This document shows, piece by piece, positions 7,765 to 15,541 of a DNA stretch of 64,000 nt (position 1 is its first letter; the number at the start of each line of letters is the position of its first letter). The translations under genes and the position numbers were made by a program. Where the stretch lies: assembly GCA_016789305.1 (NCBI GenBank), contig JAEURJ010000007.1, positions 434,001 to 498,000 on the forward strand, read 5' to 3'. This stretch comes from Anaerolineales bacterium (lineage in GTDB: Bacteria > Chloroflexota > Anaerolineae > Anaerolineales > Villigracilaceae). The notes under the pieces are model-generated. The model had not been told where the DNA came from and made no database searches. It saw nothing but the letters and a program-made list of their open reading frames with translations.

Positions 7765-8334
7765 CTATAACGTAAGCTTCCTTTTGTATATTACTACAAT
7801 GATGAAAGCGAATGAAAGTCCAATAACTGAGCCTGTTAGTGAGAATAATATTTGTGTTCGAATGAATTTTAGGGAAACAATAGAAGGACTACCTGCGCTA
7901 TATAGATACACCTGACCATCATCGGATAACACGTAACTACTAAAACTATCGCCTTCCATACCCGCAAATGGAATGCAAGCGCCAAAATCTATTCTATCTA
8001 TCTGACGAATTTTTGATGGTATGGAAGGAAAGTCGTAGCACTTGTCGGTTTCTTCTATTTTTGGTATTTCCGAAACTTCATTCCAGCAATCGAAATCCAA
8101 GGCTGATTCATAACGGCAAGAAATTAATTTGCCGTCATTAGTTTCTGCGTATATGGTATAAAAATTTGCCGCTCGCAGTCTTTTTATATTAGCTGGGGGA
8201 GACTTTAATAAAATCCATCCATCATAAGACTTTTCTAACGATTTTTCTAAAATAAATGGAGCAAGAGAGCCAGCACAACATCCAAAAATTAGTAATGGCA
8301 AGACGATTGCTGTGTAAATCACGAAATTTTTCAT
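7765..8334 (-). CDS. AT-rich orphan membrane protein
   Basis: 189 residues with an N-terminal hydrophobic segment (residues 5-28, containing GCCAGS, possibly a lipobox-like or signal-anchor region), a soluble middle with several Cys (CRYE, DCWNE, DKCYDF, FGACIP), and a C-terminal helix at about 160-182 ending in KRKLTL. I recognise no family. Base composition is clearly more AT-rich than its neighbours, suggesting recent acquisition. Expression and location are inferred only. Confidence 0.6.
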   Translation of the reverse strand: MKNFVIYTAIVLPLLIFGCCAGSLAPFILEKSLEKSYDGWILLKSPPANIKRLRAANFYTIYAETNDGKLISCRYESALDFDCWNEVSEIPKIEETDKCYDFPSIPSKIRQIDRIDFGACIPFAGMEGDSFSSYVLSDDGQVYLYSAGSPSIVSLKFIRTQILFSLTGSVIGLSFAFIIVVIYKRKLTL

Positions 8335-8440
8335 TCTACTTTTACTGCGGATGTCTCATGTGTGGGCTCTCAATCCCAAGCTTAGCTGGGAGGTTTTGCA
8401 TGTCAGATTATATGTCTGCGGGATTTCAAATGACAAGCCT

Positions 8441-9583
8441 CTACTTTTCCCCATTCCACTCGATATCATAAGTGGATGCCTCCAATAACGATATCTTTTC
8501 CCTGCGTGCCACGAGCCATGTGGCGTAGATGCTTCGCCATTGCAGAAGAAAAGGCAGCGAGTCTTTGGAATTCAGGATGACATCGTCGCTGGTGAGGAAG
8601 GTCTTTACCCAGAGTGTAAACTCCCGATTGAGAATGGCGGTGGGGAGGGCGTACAAGATCATCGCTGTGGAAAGCATGTGCGAGTGACGGTCGATGGGGG
8701 TGATACAGGCCAGGTCAGGCTTGAAAAAGGCTTCGGTGAATTGCGGGTGCGAAGCCAGTAAATGCACGCCGCTGGTCGCGCGCGGATTGCATTCGAGCGC
8801 ATAGACCTGTCCCTCGGACGTTTGTATAAAGTCAAATGCGATCTGGCCGGTGAAGTTGTTCTTTTCCACGAAGTCACGCACCCATTTGAAGATGGCGGGA
8901 TGTTCGATGTGTTGAAAGGCAACCGTTGCGCCCTGTCCGGCGGTAAAATGCGATGCGTAGGTTGTGTGCGCGGTGAGATGTCCGTTGTGGCACACGCTGT
9001 ACGTGCAGTATTCTTTGCCCTCGATATATTCCTGCGCGATCCACGGTTGTTCCGAATCCAGCTTCAGCGTGGATAATGTTTTTTTGAGCTGGGGCAGGAT
9101 CAAGGTCCGCGCGGCGAAGCGCGAATAGACCGGCTTGATCACCAGTCCGCGCCATTGAGCGAACGCATGCAGCAGGTCATCCTGCGTTTTGATCAACATC
9201 GTTTCGGGGGCATACTGGTCGTGACTGACCGCATTGATCACAAAATTCCATTTGTTGTGAACGCGGTCCAATCTTCGCAGCGGTTCGGCGAACACCTTGC
9301 ATGGAATTTGTTCAAGCCCGCCTGCCACGTGAAAGACTTCCTCACAAGTGGGGATGAGCAGGTCGATGTGATTCTCTTCGACGATCTTTTTCAACGCGAG
9401 AAGAAACGCTTCTTTTTCCTGACGCGGGGCTGGCACCCAAAAATTAGCCTTGATCGCATTCGACGGCTGACTCAAATGTCCGCGCAAAGACTCGGCCATA
9501 AAGACATTGTGCCCTGCATGATGAAATGCACGGGCAAGATCAAGCGTTGCGGGAGCGCGTCCACCGGTAAGAAGAATATTCAT
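8441..9583 (-). CDS. ATP-grasp ligase in the OleC/OleD-type cluster
   Basis: 380 residues. The N-terminus MNILLTGGRAPATLDLARA is a Rossmann-like pre-ATP-grasp fold. ATP-grasp landmarks: VIKPVYSR (nucleotide-binding Lys, about residue 150), AQEYIEGKEY (about 190), and a metal-binding end AFDFIQ with ALECNPR (about 255-270). The family joins a carboxylate to an amine or other nucleophile via an acyl-phosphate. It is the last gene of the minus-strand cluster, separated from the KAS III gene by an 80-base repeat-containing gap. A role in activating a fatty or amino acid for conjugation is inference; carbamoyl-phosphate-type carboxylases share the fold. Confidence 0.82.
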   Translation of the reverse strand: MNILLTGGRAPATLDLARAFHHAGHNVFMAESLRGHLSQPSNAIKANFWVPAPRQEKEAFLLALKKIVEENHIDLLIPTCEEVFHVAGGLEQIPCKVFAEPLRRLDRVHNKWNFVINAVSHDQYAPETMLIKTQDDLLHAFAQWRGLVIKPVYSRFAARTLILPQLKKTLSTLKLDSEQPWIAQEYIEGKEYCTYSVCHNGHLTAHTTYASHFTAGQGATVAFQHIEHPAIFKWVRDFVEKNNFTGQIAFDFIQTSEGQVYALECNPRATSGVHLLASHPQFTEAFFKPDLACITPIDRHSHMLSTAMILYALPTAILNREFTLWVKTFLTSDDVILNSKDSLPFLLQWRSIYATWLVARREKISLLEASTYDIEWNGEK

Positions 9584-9590
9584 AGATATG

Positions 9591-9663
9591 TTTACCGCAA
9601 AGCACGCAAAGGTCGCAAAGTTTTAAAATATCTTCTTTGCGCTCTTAGCGGCCTTGGCGGTTT
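9591..9663. repeat. Imperfect inverted repeat with ACCGCAAAG ends
   Basis: The left arm begins ACCGCAAAGCACGCAAAGG and the right arm ends CGGCCTTGGCGGT, separated by an AT-rich loop. It is the same family as 22760-22836 between pheS and pheT. It fills the gap between the KAS III and ATP-grasp genes. Confidence 0.75.
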
Positions 9664-9664
9664 A

Positions 9665-10660
9665 TTAATAAGTCAACACCAATCCGCCGATGGACAGGCC
9701 TGCGCCCGTGCCAACGAGCAAAACCTTTTGTCCGCGTTGGATGTTTCCATCGCGCACGGCTTGGTACAACGTGGCGGGAATGGATGCAGCGACACAGTTG
9801 CCCAGTGTTTCGATGGTGCGCATGATCTTGTTTTCGGGCCAGCCGAATCGTTCGAGCATCATCAAACCCACCTTGCTGGCTTGATGCGGAACGACCACGT
9901 CGATGTCCACAAGGCTTTTGGAAAGGCCGGGATAGAGTTCATCCAGAAATTCGTGTGCGATGCCGCGCACCATGCGCAGCACGGCGGGACCATCCATGTG
10001 GAAGAGATCATCTTCGGGTTTGTGCCCATCGAAGCGCGGATGAAAGCGCGAGCCGCCGCCCATGATGGCGGTGAGATAAGCGCCATCGCCATAGGTTTTG
10101 AAATGCGCGTGATGGATCATGGACTTGTCATCTGGATTGGATTTGGTCACGACCACTGCCGCAGCCGCGTCCCCAACCAATGAAGCGGATTCAGGCTCCT
10201 TTGGGTTGATGCCGCACGAAGCGACATCGGCGCTGGCGATGAGGATATTTTTGTAGCGTCCGCTGCTGATAAAGTTGGAAGCCACATCCATGCCGGCGAC
10301 GAAGCTTAAACAGGTGGTATGGACTGTCATTGAAGGAATGCCGGAGTTGCCGAGTCCAAGCTGACGTTGGATCAACGCGCCGGTATCGGGAATAGCTTGT
10401 TCGCCGGTGCCCGAGGCATTGATGATCAAATCCAATTGATTTGGCTTGAGTTTGGCTTCGTCCAACGCTTCCAACGCGGCTTGCGAAGACATAAACGAGG
10501 ATGTTTCATCCGTCACCCAGCGCCGCTCACGCACACCGTTGCGCCGTTCCACCCAGCCTGCGGGCACGCAGCACATCGCTTCGAGCTCGGAACTCGGCAC
10601 GATTCGTTTCGGTAGATATCTTCCAAACCCAATGATCTTGAGAGGCATGTTGACTTGCAT
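9665..10660 (-). CDS. Beta-ketoacyl-ACP synthase III family enzyme (FabH/OleA superfamily)
   Basis: 331 residues with the thiolase fold of KAS III enzymes. The triad is visible: Cys in HTTCLSF (about residue 113), His in VPHQAS (about 250), Asn in LGNCVAAS (about 283); the C-terminal glycine loop is GTGAGLSIGG. The family condenses acyl-CoA or acyl-ACP substrates. The N-terminus KIIGFGRYLPKRIVPSSELE looks more like secondary-metabolite KAS III enzymes than canonical OleA, yet it lies beside OleC- and OleD-like genes, so an OleA-type head-to-head condensation is possible. AGGAGA lies five bases before the ATG at 10660. Confidence 0.85.
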   Translation of the reverse strand: MQVNMPLKIIGFGRYLPKRIVPSSELEAMCCVPAGWVERRNGVRERRWVTDETSSFMSSQAALEALDEAKLKPNQLDLIINASGTGEQAIPDTGALIQRQLGLGNSGIPSMTVHTTCLSFVAGMDVASNFISSGRYKNILIASADVASCGINPKEPESASLVGDAAAAVVVTKSNPDDKSMIHHAHFKTYGDGAYLTAIMGGGSRFHPRFDGHKPEDDLFHMDGPAVLRMVRGIAHEFLDELYPGLSKSLVDIDVVVPHQASKVGLMMLERFGWPENKIMRTIETLGNCVAASIPATLYQAVRDGNIQRGQKVLLVGTGAGLSIGGLVLTY

Positions 10661-10677
10661 GAAATCTCCTGTTTATT

Positions 10678-10802
10678 ATGTCGTTGCGAGGGCGTTAGCC
10701 CGACACTTGCGCCGCACTGCGTTTGTTGCAGTGCAGGTGAGCAATCTCCAGTTCAATTGGGAGGTTGCTTTGTCGGGAAAATCACCCTCCTCGCAACGAC
10801 AT
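10678..10802. repeat. Large hairpin repeat with ATGTCGTTGCGAGG ends
   Basis: The outer arms ATGTCGTTGCGAGG and CCTCGCAACGACAT bound about 125 bases that contain further inverted segments (GAGGTTGCTT; GCAATCTCC). It resembles widespread bacterial intergenic repeats of the GTCATTGCGAG type (family knowledge). It separates the KAS III gene from the GNAT-like gene. Confidence 0.8.
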
Positions 10803-10812
10803 TATGTTTTGG

Positions 10813-11952
10813 TTAAAAATCCATCTTCTGAAAATACGGGATCGCGTATTTCGAGATCGTCTGGATCAACTTCCATGGGCGCTGCCGCCAGGCGGGCAGG
10901 TGTTTTGCGAAGACCGCATTGTACTCAATTACAGATTTTCCGCCGCGGATCTTCTTGAATTTTCCCACACCGCCGCTGGCATGAACGAGCAGATTCCGTT
11001 GCAATCCCTCCTGCAACGTGATCAGGGTCAACAGTCGGTACAACCCTTCCTCTTGTGGCAGGGATGTATCATACCCGAACAGCGGCTGGGTCATCGCGCC
11101 GTTGCGGATGAAGAATCCCATTACGGCGTTCATTTGTCCATTGCGTTTCAAGGCGCGCAAGTGCAAGGCGCCTTTGTCGCGTGCGAGTTTCAAGAATTCA
11201 AACGTGAACTGCGGGTTGTAGTACGAATATTTTTCAAGATACAACAGATTGTACAAATGCACTGCACGATGCAGATCGTCGTCACTCAGCTCTTTTCCTT
11301 CCACCACTTCATATCCATGCTTGCGCAACACGCGCGCATCTTCTTTATATTGGCGTGTGCGGACTGCTTCGGCCGGGTCCATGTACCAGACCTGGCGGCT
11401 CAACACCATTTCATAGTCCTTCTTTTTCAATGCTTCGACAACGTGCGGATTCTTACGCTGGTCCACGGAACGGAAGATGATGACTCGGTCTGGAAACCAT
11501 TTCGGCAGCGCTTCGCCCAACGCCGCGAGCTGCTCGCTGTTTACGGACGGATATAGATTCGTCGAAAGCAAATAGTTGTTGACGTAGGCCACTTTATCCA
11601 ACTCGGCGTGTTTGAAATACCAAGCCGCGGGATTCATGACCAGCTTGATCAGCGCTTCGACAGGCGGATTTTCCAGATGTTTTACCTCTTCAAACCCGCC
11701 ATAGGAAACATAATGACTGTAGGGGGAAACAGTATAAGTATTGTCTGGATGAAAATCTGAAATGGTGATGGGCAGTATGACATCGCCCACTTTGGCGACC
11801 ATCACCTGTGTGTTGTATACATTCTTGATGTATTTCTGCGGATCGCCCATGATGGGCAATAAATAATTGCGCGCATATTCCCCGTCCACTGTGGAGGGCC
11901 ATTGAAGTTCGTTTATGTTTTCGCGAGTGTAAAGCTGTGGGGAAATCGCCAT
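10813..11952 (-). CDS. GNAT-like acyltransferase in the OleC/OleD-type cluster
   Basis: 379 residues. The C-terminal part (about 215-340) has the look of a GNAT/FemAB-like fold: LHLRALKRNGQMNAVMGFFI followed by GLYRLLTLITLQEGLQ and a GGVGKFKKIRGG loop. No exact subfamily is recognised. Its start overlaps the MBL-hydrolase stop (TAATG), so the two are translationally coupled. In the cluster it could transfer an acyl or aminoacyl group onto the pathway product, but this is inference. It ends 10 bases before a long hairpin repeat. Confidence 0.65.
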   Translation of the reverse strand: MAISPQLYTRENINELQWPSTVDGEYARNYLLPIMGDPQKYIKNVYNTQVMVAKVGDVILPITISDFHPDNTYTVSPYSHYVSYGGFEEVKHLENPPVEALIKLVMNPAAWYFKHAELDKVAYVNNYLLSTNLYPSVNSEQLAALGEALPKWFPDRVIIFRSVDQRKNPHVVEALKKKDYEMVLSRQVWYMDPAEAVRTRQYKEDARVLRKHGYEVVEGKELSDDDLHRAVHLYNLLYLEKYSYYNPQFTFEFLKLARDKGALHLRALKRNGQMNAVMGFFIRNGAMTQPLFGYDTSLPQEEGLYRLLTLITLQEGLQRNLLVHASGGVGKFKKIRGGKSVIEYNAVFAKHLPAWRQRPWKLIQTISKYAIPYFQKMDF

Positions 11953-12788
11953 TAATGAGAATGCTTCTCGAGGTCGCGAATGGTCTCATCGCAATGAGAG
12001 GGGATCACTATCGTATCGGGATGCGTCAGATGATAGGAATGTAAATTTCCCAATGTCTCTCGATACGCTTCAGGGTCGGGAAATAGCAAATCCGCGATCT
12101 TGTGCGGCGGACGATTTTCCATGATGGCTTGTTTTAGCCACGCAGCATCGGCCACAAAGAAAAATAGTTTACCGCTTTCCTCGCGGACGAAGAGTCCCAT
12201 TTGACCAAGGGCGTGGCCAGGCAATTCCACGCCGATGATCGATTTATCACCAAGCAGGTCGTAGCCTGTTTTGAATGGCGCATACTCTTCGGGGAGCAGA
12301 ATGGATTTGGTCATGTCCACTTCGTGCGAGCGGGAATCGAAATCTGTGGGGATCAGTCCGCGCAGGAAGGCATATTTCATATCTTCGGCGGGCGGCAGAT
12401 TCCGCAGATATGAAAAGGCGTGGGGCATGTAGATGAAACGGGACCAGCTCAAATCCTGGAGTGAGCCGACGTGGTCCGCATGGAAGTGGGAAATGAACAC
12501 GTGCGAAACATCCTGCGGACGGATTCCAAACGTCACAAGTTGATTGACCAGCAAATCCTCTTCATGCAGTGTCACAGGAGTCATCCAACGATAGAGGCGT
12601 ATTGGGAGTTTTTTGGTCTCGTCAAAGAATCGGTACGAGTACCCCGTATCGAACAGCATGGAGCCGAATGTTGGATGTTGCAGCAATGCGAACATCGCGG
12701 GGAAGTGAATTGTTTTCCAGCGCCCGCCGGAAATGGCAAGGTGTTCCGGTGCGGTGCAGTAGCCTGCGTGAAGAATGTTAATTTTCAT
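11952..12788 (-). CDS. MBL-fold metallohydrolase (lactonase-like)
   Basis: 278 residues. The metallo-beta-lactamase zinc motif is intact: HVFISHFHADHVGSL (about residues 97-111, H-x-H-x-D-H), then PGHALGQMGLF (about 195), Asp in FVADAAW, and a late His in PSHCDE. The overall layout resembles AHL-lactonase-type enzymes that hydrolyse lactones. It lies between the OleD-like reductase and the GNAT-like gene. In a pathway that should make a beta-lactone but lacks OleB, this enzyme could open or process the lactone (inference). It could equally be a general ester or lactone hydrolase. Confidence 0.85.
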   Translation of the reverse strand: MKINILHAGYCTAPEHLAISGGRWKTIHFPAMFALLQHPTFGSMLFDTGYSYRFFDETKKLPIRLYRWMTPVTLHEEDLLVNQLVTFGIRPQDVSHVFISHFHADHVGSLQDLSWSRFIYMPHAFSYLRNLPPAEDMKYAFLRGLIPTDFDSRSHEVDMTKSILLPEEYAPFKTGYDLLGDKSIIGVELPGHALGQMGLFVREESGKLFFFVADAAWLKQAIMENRPPHKIADLLFPDPEAYRETLGNLHSYHLTHPDTIVIPSHCDETIRDLEKHSH

Positions 12789-12796
12789 GTGATGAT

Positions 12797-12869
12797 ATGT
12801 CGTTGCCTGTACCGTGTGCAGGTACGCCTGCGAGGAGGTTGCTTCGCCCTATCGGGTTCGCAGCGACAT
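12797..12869. repeat. Hairpin repeat with ATGTCGTTGC ends
   Basis: Outer arms ATGTCGTTGC and GCAGCGACAT enclose inner dyads, including CTGTACCGTGTGCAGGTAC. It is related to the element at 10678-10802 and encodes the last seven codons of the OleD-like gene. Confidence 0.7.
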
Positions 12870-13850
12870 CTTCTCCTTCCACCATTTCATAAATAGATCA
12901 AAGCCTTCATCCACAGAAACTTTGGGTTGATATCCCAGTTCAGTTTTTGCGGCGGAGATATCGAGCGTGGTGCTGTTCGCCAGCATGCTGACGGAGATGC
13001 GCGTAAGCGGCGGCTCGGGATGGGTTGGAATTAAACCATAAAGCAGTTCAAGCGTTGTTGCTGCGGCATTTGCAGCTGGGTATGAAATTTTTCTTTTTGG
13101 TTTTGGCAAATTGAGTTCGGTACAAATACGCTCGATCAGCTTCCAGATTTTAACCGGCTCGCCGTTCGAGATATTATATTTTTTACCAAGCGTGTTTGTT
13201 GGCGACTCGGCGCACAACAAAAGCGCATCGACAACGTTTTCAATATAGGTGAGATCAACGATATTTTCGCCATCTCCGAGAATGGGAAGCCTGCCTGTTT
13301 GCAGCCGCGGGATCAGGCGCGGAAAGATGACCGTATCGCCGGGCCCGAACAACGCGCGTGGACGGATCGTAATTGCAGCGAGTCCATTGGCAAAAGCCTT
13401 GTCAATTTCTTCTTCAGCAAGGAGCTTGGTCGCTGCATAATTGCTGACGGGTTCAGGCAATGGGTCGCTTTCCTTCACATCCGTGCGGGATTTGTAATCG
13501 AAATAAATACTTGGTGTGGAAACATACACAAGGCGTTTTACATTATTGGCTTCACATGCCTGTACTACGTTGCGCGTGCCGATCACATTGGCTTGATAGA
13601 ACTTTTCAAAATTTCCCCACGGCGATGGAAATGCAGCGCAATGAAAAACGATCTCCTGTTCTTTGCAGGCCTTGACCATGCCTTCTTTATCCTTCAGGTC
13701 AATTTGATTCGTTTGAATGTCTAGCGATTCGAGTTCATCCAGTCTGGCGGCATTACGTCCAAGTGCGGTTACATCCCAATTCATATTTTTCAATCGCCTG
13801 GCAAGTGCGCCGCCAAGAAAGCCCGTTGCCCCTGTGACCAATGCCTTCAT
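12849..13850 (-). CDS. OleD-like NAD(P)-dependent 2-alkyl-3-oxoalkanoate reductase
   Basis: 333 residues, extended SDR fold. N-terminal nucleotide motif VTGATGFLGGALARRL (residues 4-19, GxxGxxG), catalytic YAATK (about 145-149) with an upstream Ser in VYVSTPS. The segments DGENIVDLTYIENVVDALLL and KYNISNGEPVKIWKLI match OleD-type reductases, which reduce the beta-keto acid made by OleA to a beta-hydroxy acid. The start overlaps the OleC-like stop by four bases (ATGA), so the two are coupled. The last codons lie inside a dispersed hairpin repeat, which may have replaced the original C-terminus. Confidence 0.85.
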   Translation of the reverse strand: MKALVTGATGFLGGALARRLKNMNWDVTALGRNAARLDELESLDIQTNQIDLKDKEGMVKACKEQEIVFHCAAFPSPWGNFEKFYQANVIGTRNVVQACEANNVKRLVYVSTPSIYFDYKSRTDVKESDPLPEPVSNYAATKLLAEEEIDKAFANGLAAITIRPRALFGPGDTVIFPRLIPRLQTGRLPILGDGENIVDLTYIENVVDALLLCAESPTNTLGKKYNISNGEPVKIWKLIERICTELNLPKPKRKISYPAANAAATTLELLYGLIPTHPEPPLTRISVSMLANSTTLDISAAKTELGYQPKVSVDEGFDLFMKWWKEKMSLRTR

Positions 13851-15502
13851 CGAATCCTCTTTTCCGCGAGCAGGGTTAATTCCTCGCGAATGATCTTTGA
13901 ATTATGCCGTACGTCCGTTGGGAATTTTTTCATGAACAAAAATGTTCTTATTTTTGAAGCCTGCGGGTGATTGCTTGCGAGTTCCATTAATTCCTGTTTG
14001 ATTTTATCTTGATTTACTTTGCCCTGTTTTGGTTCGATCCACAAGACGGGTTCCTTTTCCACGCCGACCAATGCGGTTCGATACGCGGAAGGATGAATGT
14101 TGAAAACGCCCTCGATTTGCTCGGTGAAAAATGTACTGCGATTTGTTTCAACCCGCTGTGATTTTCGCCCACAATACCAGAGGCGGCCTTCTTCATCAAA
14201 GTAACCAACATCTCCCGTGCGGTGGATGATGTCTTCGCCGATTCTGATTTTGGATAAACGAGTCGCATCCTCTCTGTGGATATAACTCCGCGTCGTGGCC
14301 GCGCTTTGTACTGTGATCTCGCCAACGACATTGGTTTCCACTGTAAGCGATTCCTGCCATTCTTTGATCGGCTCGTCGGTGATTTGGATGATGCGCACGG
14401 TCACACCTTCAATCGGCTTTCCCAAACAAACACCCGCACCTTGTGCAGTTTTCCCTCTCAATGAAAATATCTCGCGGCTTTCCACTTTGGCGATGGGCAG
14501 AGTCTCCGTCGCGCCATAGGTGCCGAAGAGATTGGTTTTGTCATCAAGCAATTTTCTAAATTTTTCCTGCAAGGGAATAGTCGCTGGAGCACCGGCAGTG
14601 ATGACACGTTTTAGACTGGATAGTTCCACCTTGAGCGGAACCGCCGTAGTTGGGCGGTGCAGTCGAAGGGTGCGTTTCGACGTCGACGCAATAACCGCAT
14701 CTCCGCTCAACGCGAAGGAGCAAAGAATATCCAACACCACCGGTGAAGCGAACATGTTGGTAACTTTGAATTTTTGAATCGCATTCAACACTTTTTCAGG
14801 ATTTGTCTTTCCCGGCACAGGAAACGTCACATCAGGAATCACGGATGTGACCCCAAGCAGTGCATCGATGATGGCATAAAGCGGAAAGGCCGGCAGGTCG
14901 ATTTCATCAAGCGTGATCTGGAAGGTCTGCTGAAGTAAATCAAGCTGCGCGGAGAAATTCTCCTGCGAATACAATACACCTTTGGGAGTGCCTGTACTTC
15001 CGCTGGTGAAGATGATCGCGGCAGGGGAGGAATTTTGAAGGATGAATGAAGAAGGATGAATAAGGGATTTGACGTTCAGCGCTTGATGTTTGACATGCTC
15101 AATTGTGAGATTGTGTTTGATCGTCTTCTTTCCCCAACCAAGGATGATTCGCAAAGCATGTGTGAGTGTGTTGCCGATGAAAATTTCGGGTTCAGTTTCA
15201 TTAATACAGGGCCCGAGTTTTTTCAAGCCGATGGCCGGGTCCATGATGATGGGGATGATACCGAGCTTGAGCAGCGCAAAGGCGAAGGGGAAGAACTCGA
15301 TGCCGGGCGGAGTCATCACAGCGGCGCGCATGCCAGGGGTCAGCGAGCAGGCTTGAAGTCCGTGGGCGAAGCGGTTCGTTGAATCCAGTAATTGGGCATA
15401 GGTGACCGTTTTCCAAATTCCATGGTGTGGATAAATGAATGCGGGTTTGTCGGGATGTTTTGTCGCATTGGTTTGCAATCTGGCAAATAAATCGGTTTGC
15501 AT
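13847..15502 (-). CDS. OleC-like AMP-dependent beta-lactone synthetase
   Basis: 551 residues from the ATG at 15502; an upstream extension would cross the divergent lacI start. ANL-superfamily motifs: P-loop FTSGSTGTPKG (about 180), GTYGATETLPIA (about 330), HRTGDVGYFDEEGRLWYCGR (about 430) and DVRHNSKI near the end. The segments IIMDPAIGLKKL, IGNTLTHALRIILGWG and VTNMFASP, and the GRKSQRVET hinge, fit the OleC subgroup, which closes beta-hydroxy acids to beta-lactones. First gene of the cluster, driven by a TACAAT seven bases before the ATG (leaderless style). A fatty-acyl ligase role is the main alternative. Confidence 0.85.
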   Translation of the reverse strand: MQTDLFARLQTNATKHPDKPAFIYPHHGIWKTVTYAQLLDSTNRFAHGLQACSLTPGMRAAVMTPPGIEFFPFAFALLKLGIIPIIMDPAIGLKKLGPCINETEPEIFIGNTLTHALRIILGWGKKTIKHNLTIEHVKHQALNVKSLIHPSSFILQNSSPAAIIFTSGSTGTPKGVLYSQENFSAQLDLLQQTFQITLDEIDLPAFPLYAIIDALLGVTSVIPDVTFPVPGKTNPEKVLNAIQKFKVTNMFASPVVLDILCSFALSGDAVIASTSKRTLRLHRPTTAVPLKVELSSLKRVITAGAPATIPLQEKFRKLLDDKTNLFGTYGATETLPIAKVESREIFSLRGKTAQGAGVCLGKPIEGVTVRIIQITDEPIKEWQESLTVETNVVGEITVQSAATTRSYIHREDATRLSKIRIGEDIIHRTGDVGYFDEEGRLWYCGRKSQRVETNRSTFFTEQIEGVFNIHPSAYRTALVGVEKEPVLWIEPKQGKVNQDKIKQELMELASNHPQASKIRTFLFMKKFPTDVRHNSKIIREELTLLAEKRIR

Positions 15503-15541
15503 GGTTCGGATTGTATCGCGAATGGACGGTATAATTTGTGC
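15503..15541. promoter_or_regulatory. Divergent leaderless promoters with overlapping dyad
   Basis: The 39 bases between the two start codons hold TATAAT (15530-15535) six bases before the lacI ATG and, on the other strand, TACAAT (15510-15515) seven bases before the oleC-like ATG. A 24-bp dyad, TTGTATCG-N8-CGGTATAA (15511-15534), covers both. It may be a LacI-family operator, but part of the symmetry comes simply from two opposed -10 boxes. Confidence 0.6.

Noticed and set aside
9155..10183. 342-codon plus-strand frame opposite the ATP-grasp and KAS III genes
   Set aside because: It crosses the repeat and both real genes, and its protein has no recognisable motif; a composition shadow.
9665..10660. 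Naming the KAS III enzyme OleA
   Set aside because: The catalytic triad fits, but its N-terminal and active-site surroundings are not those of characterised OleA, so only the superfamily is named.
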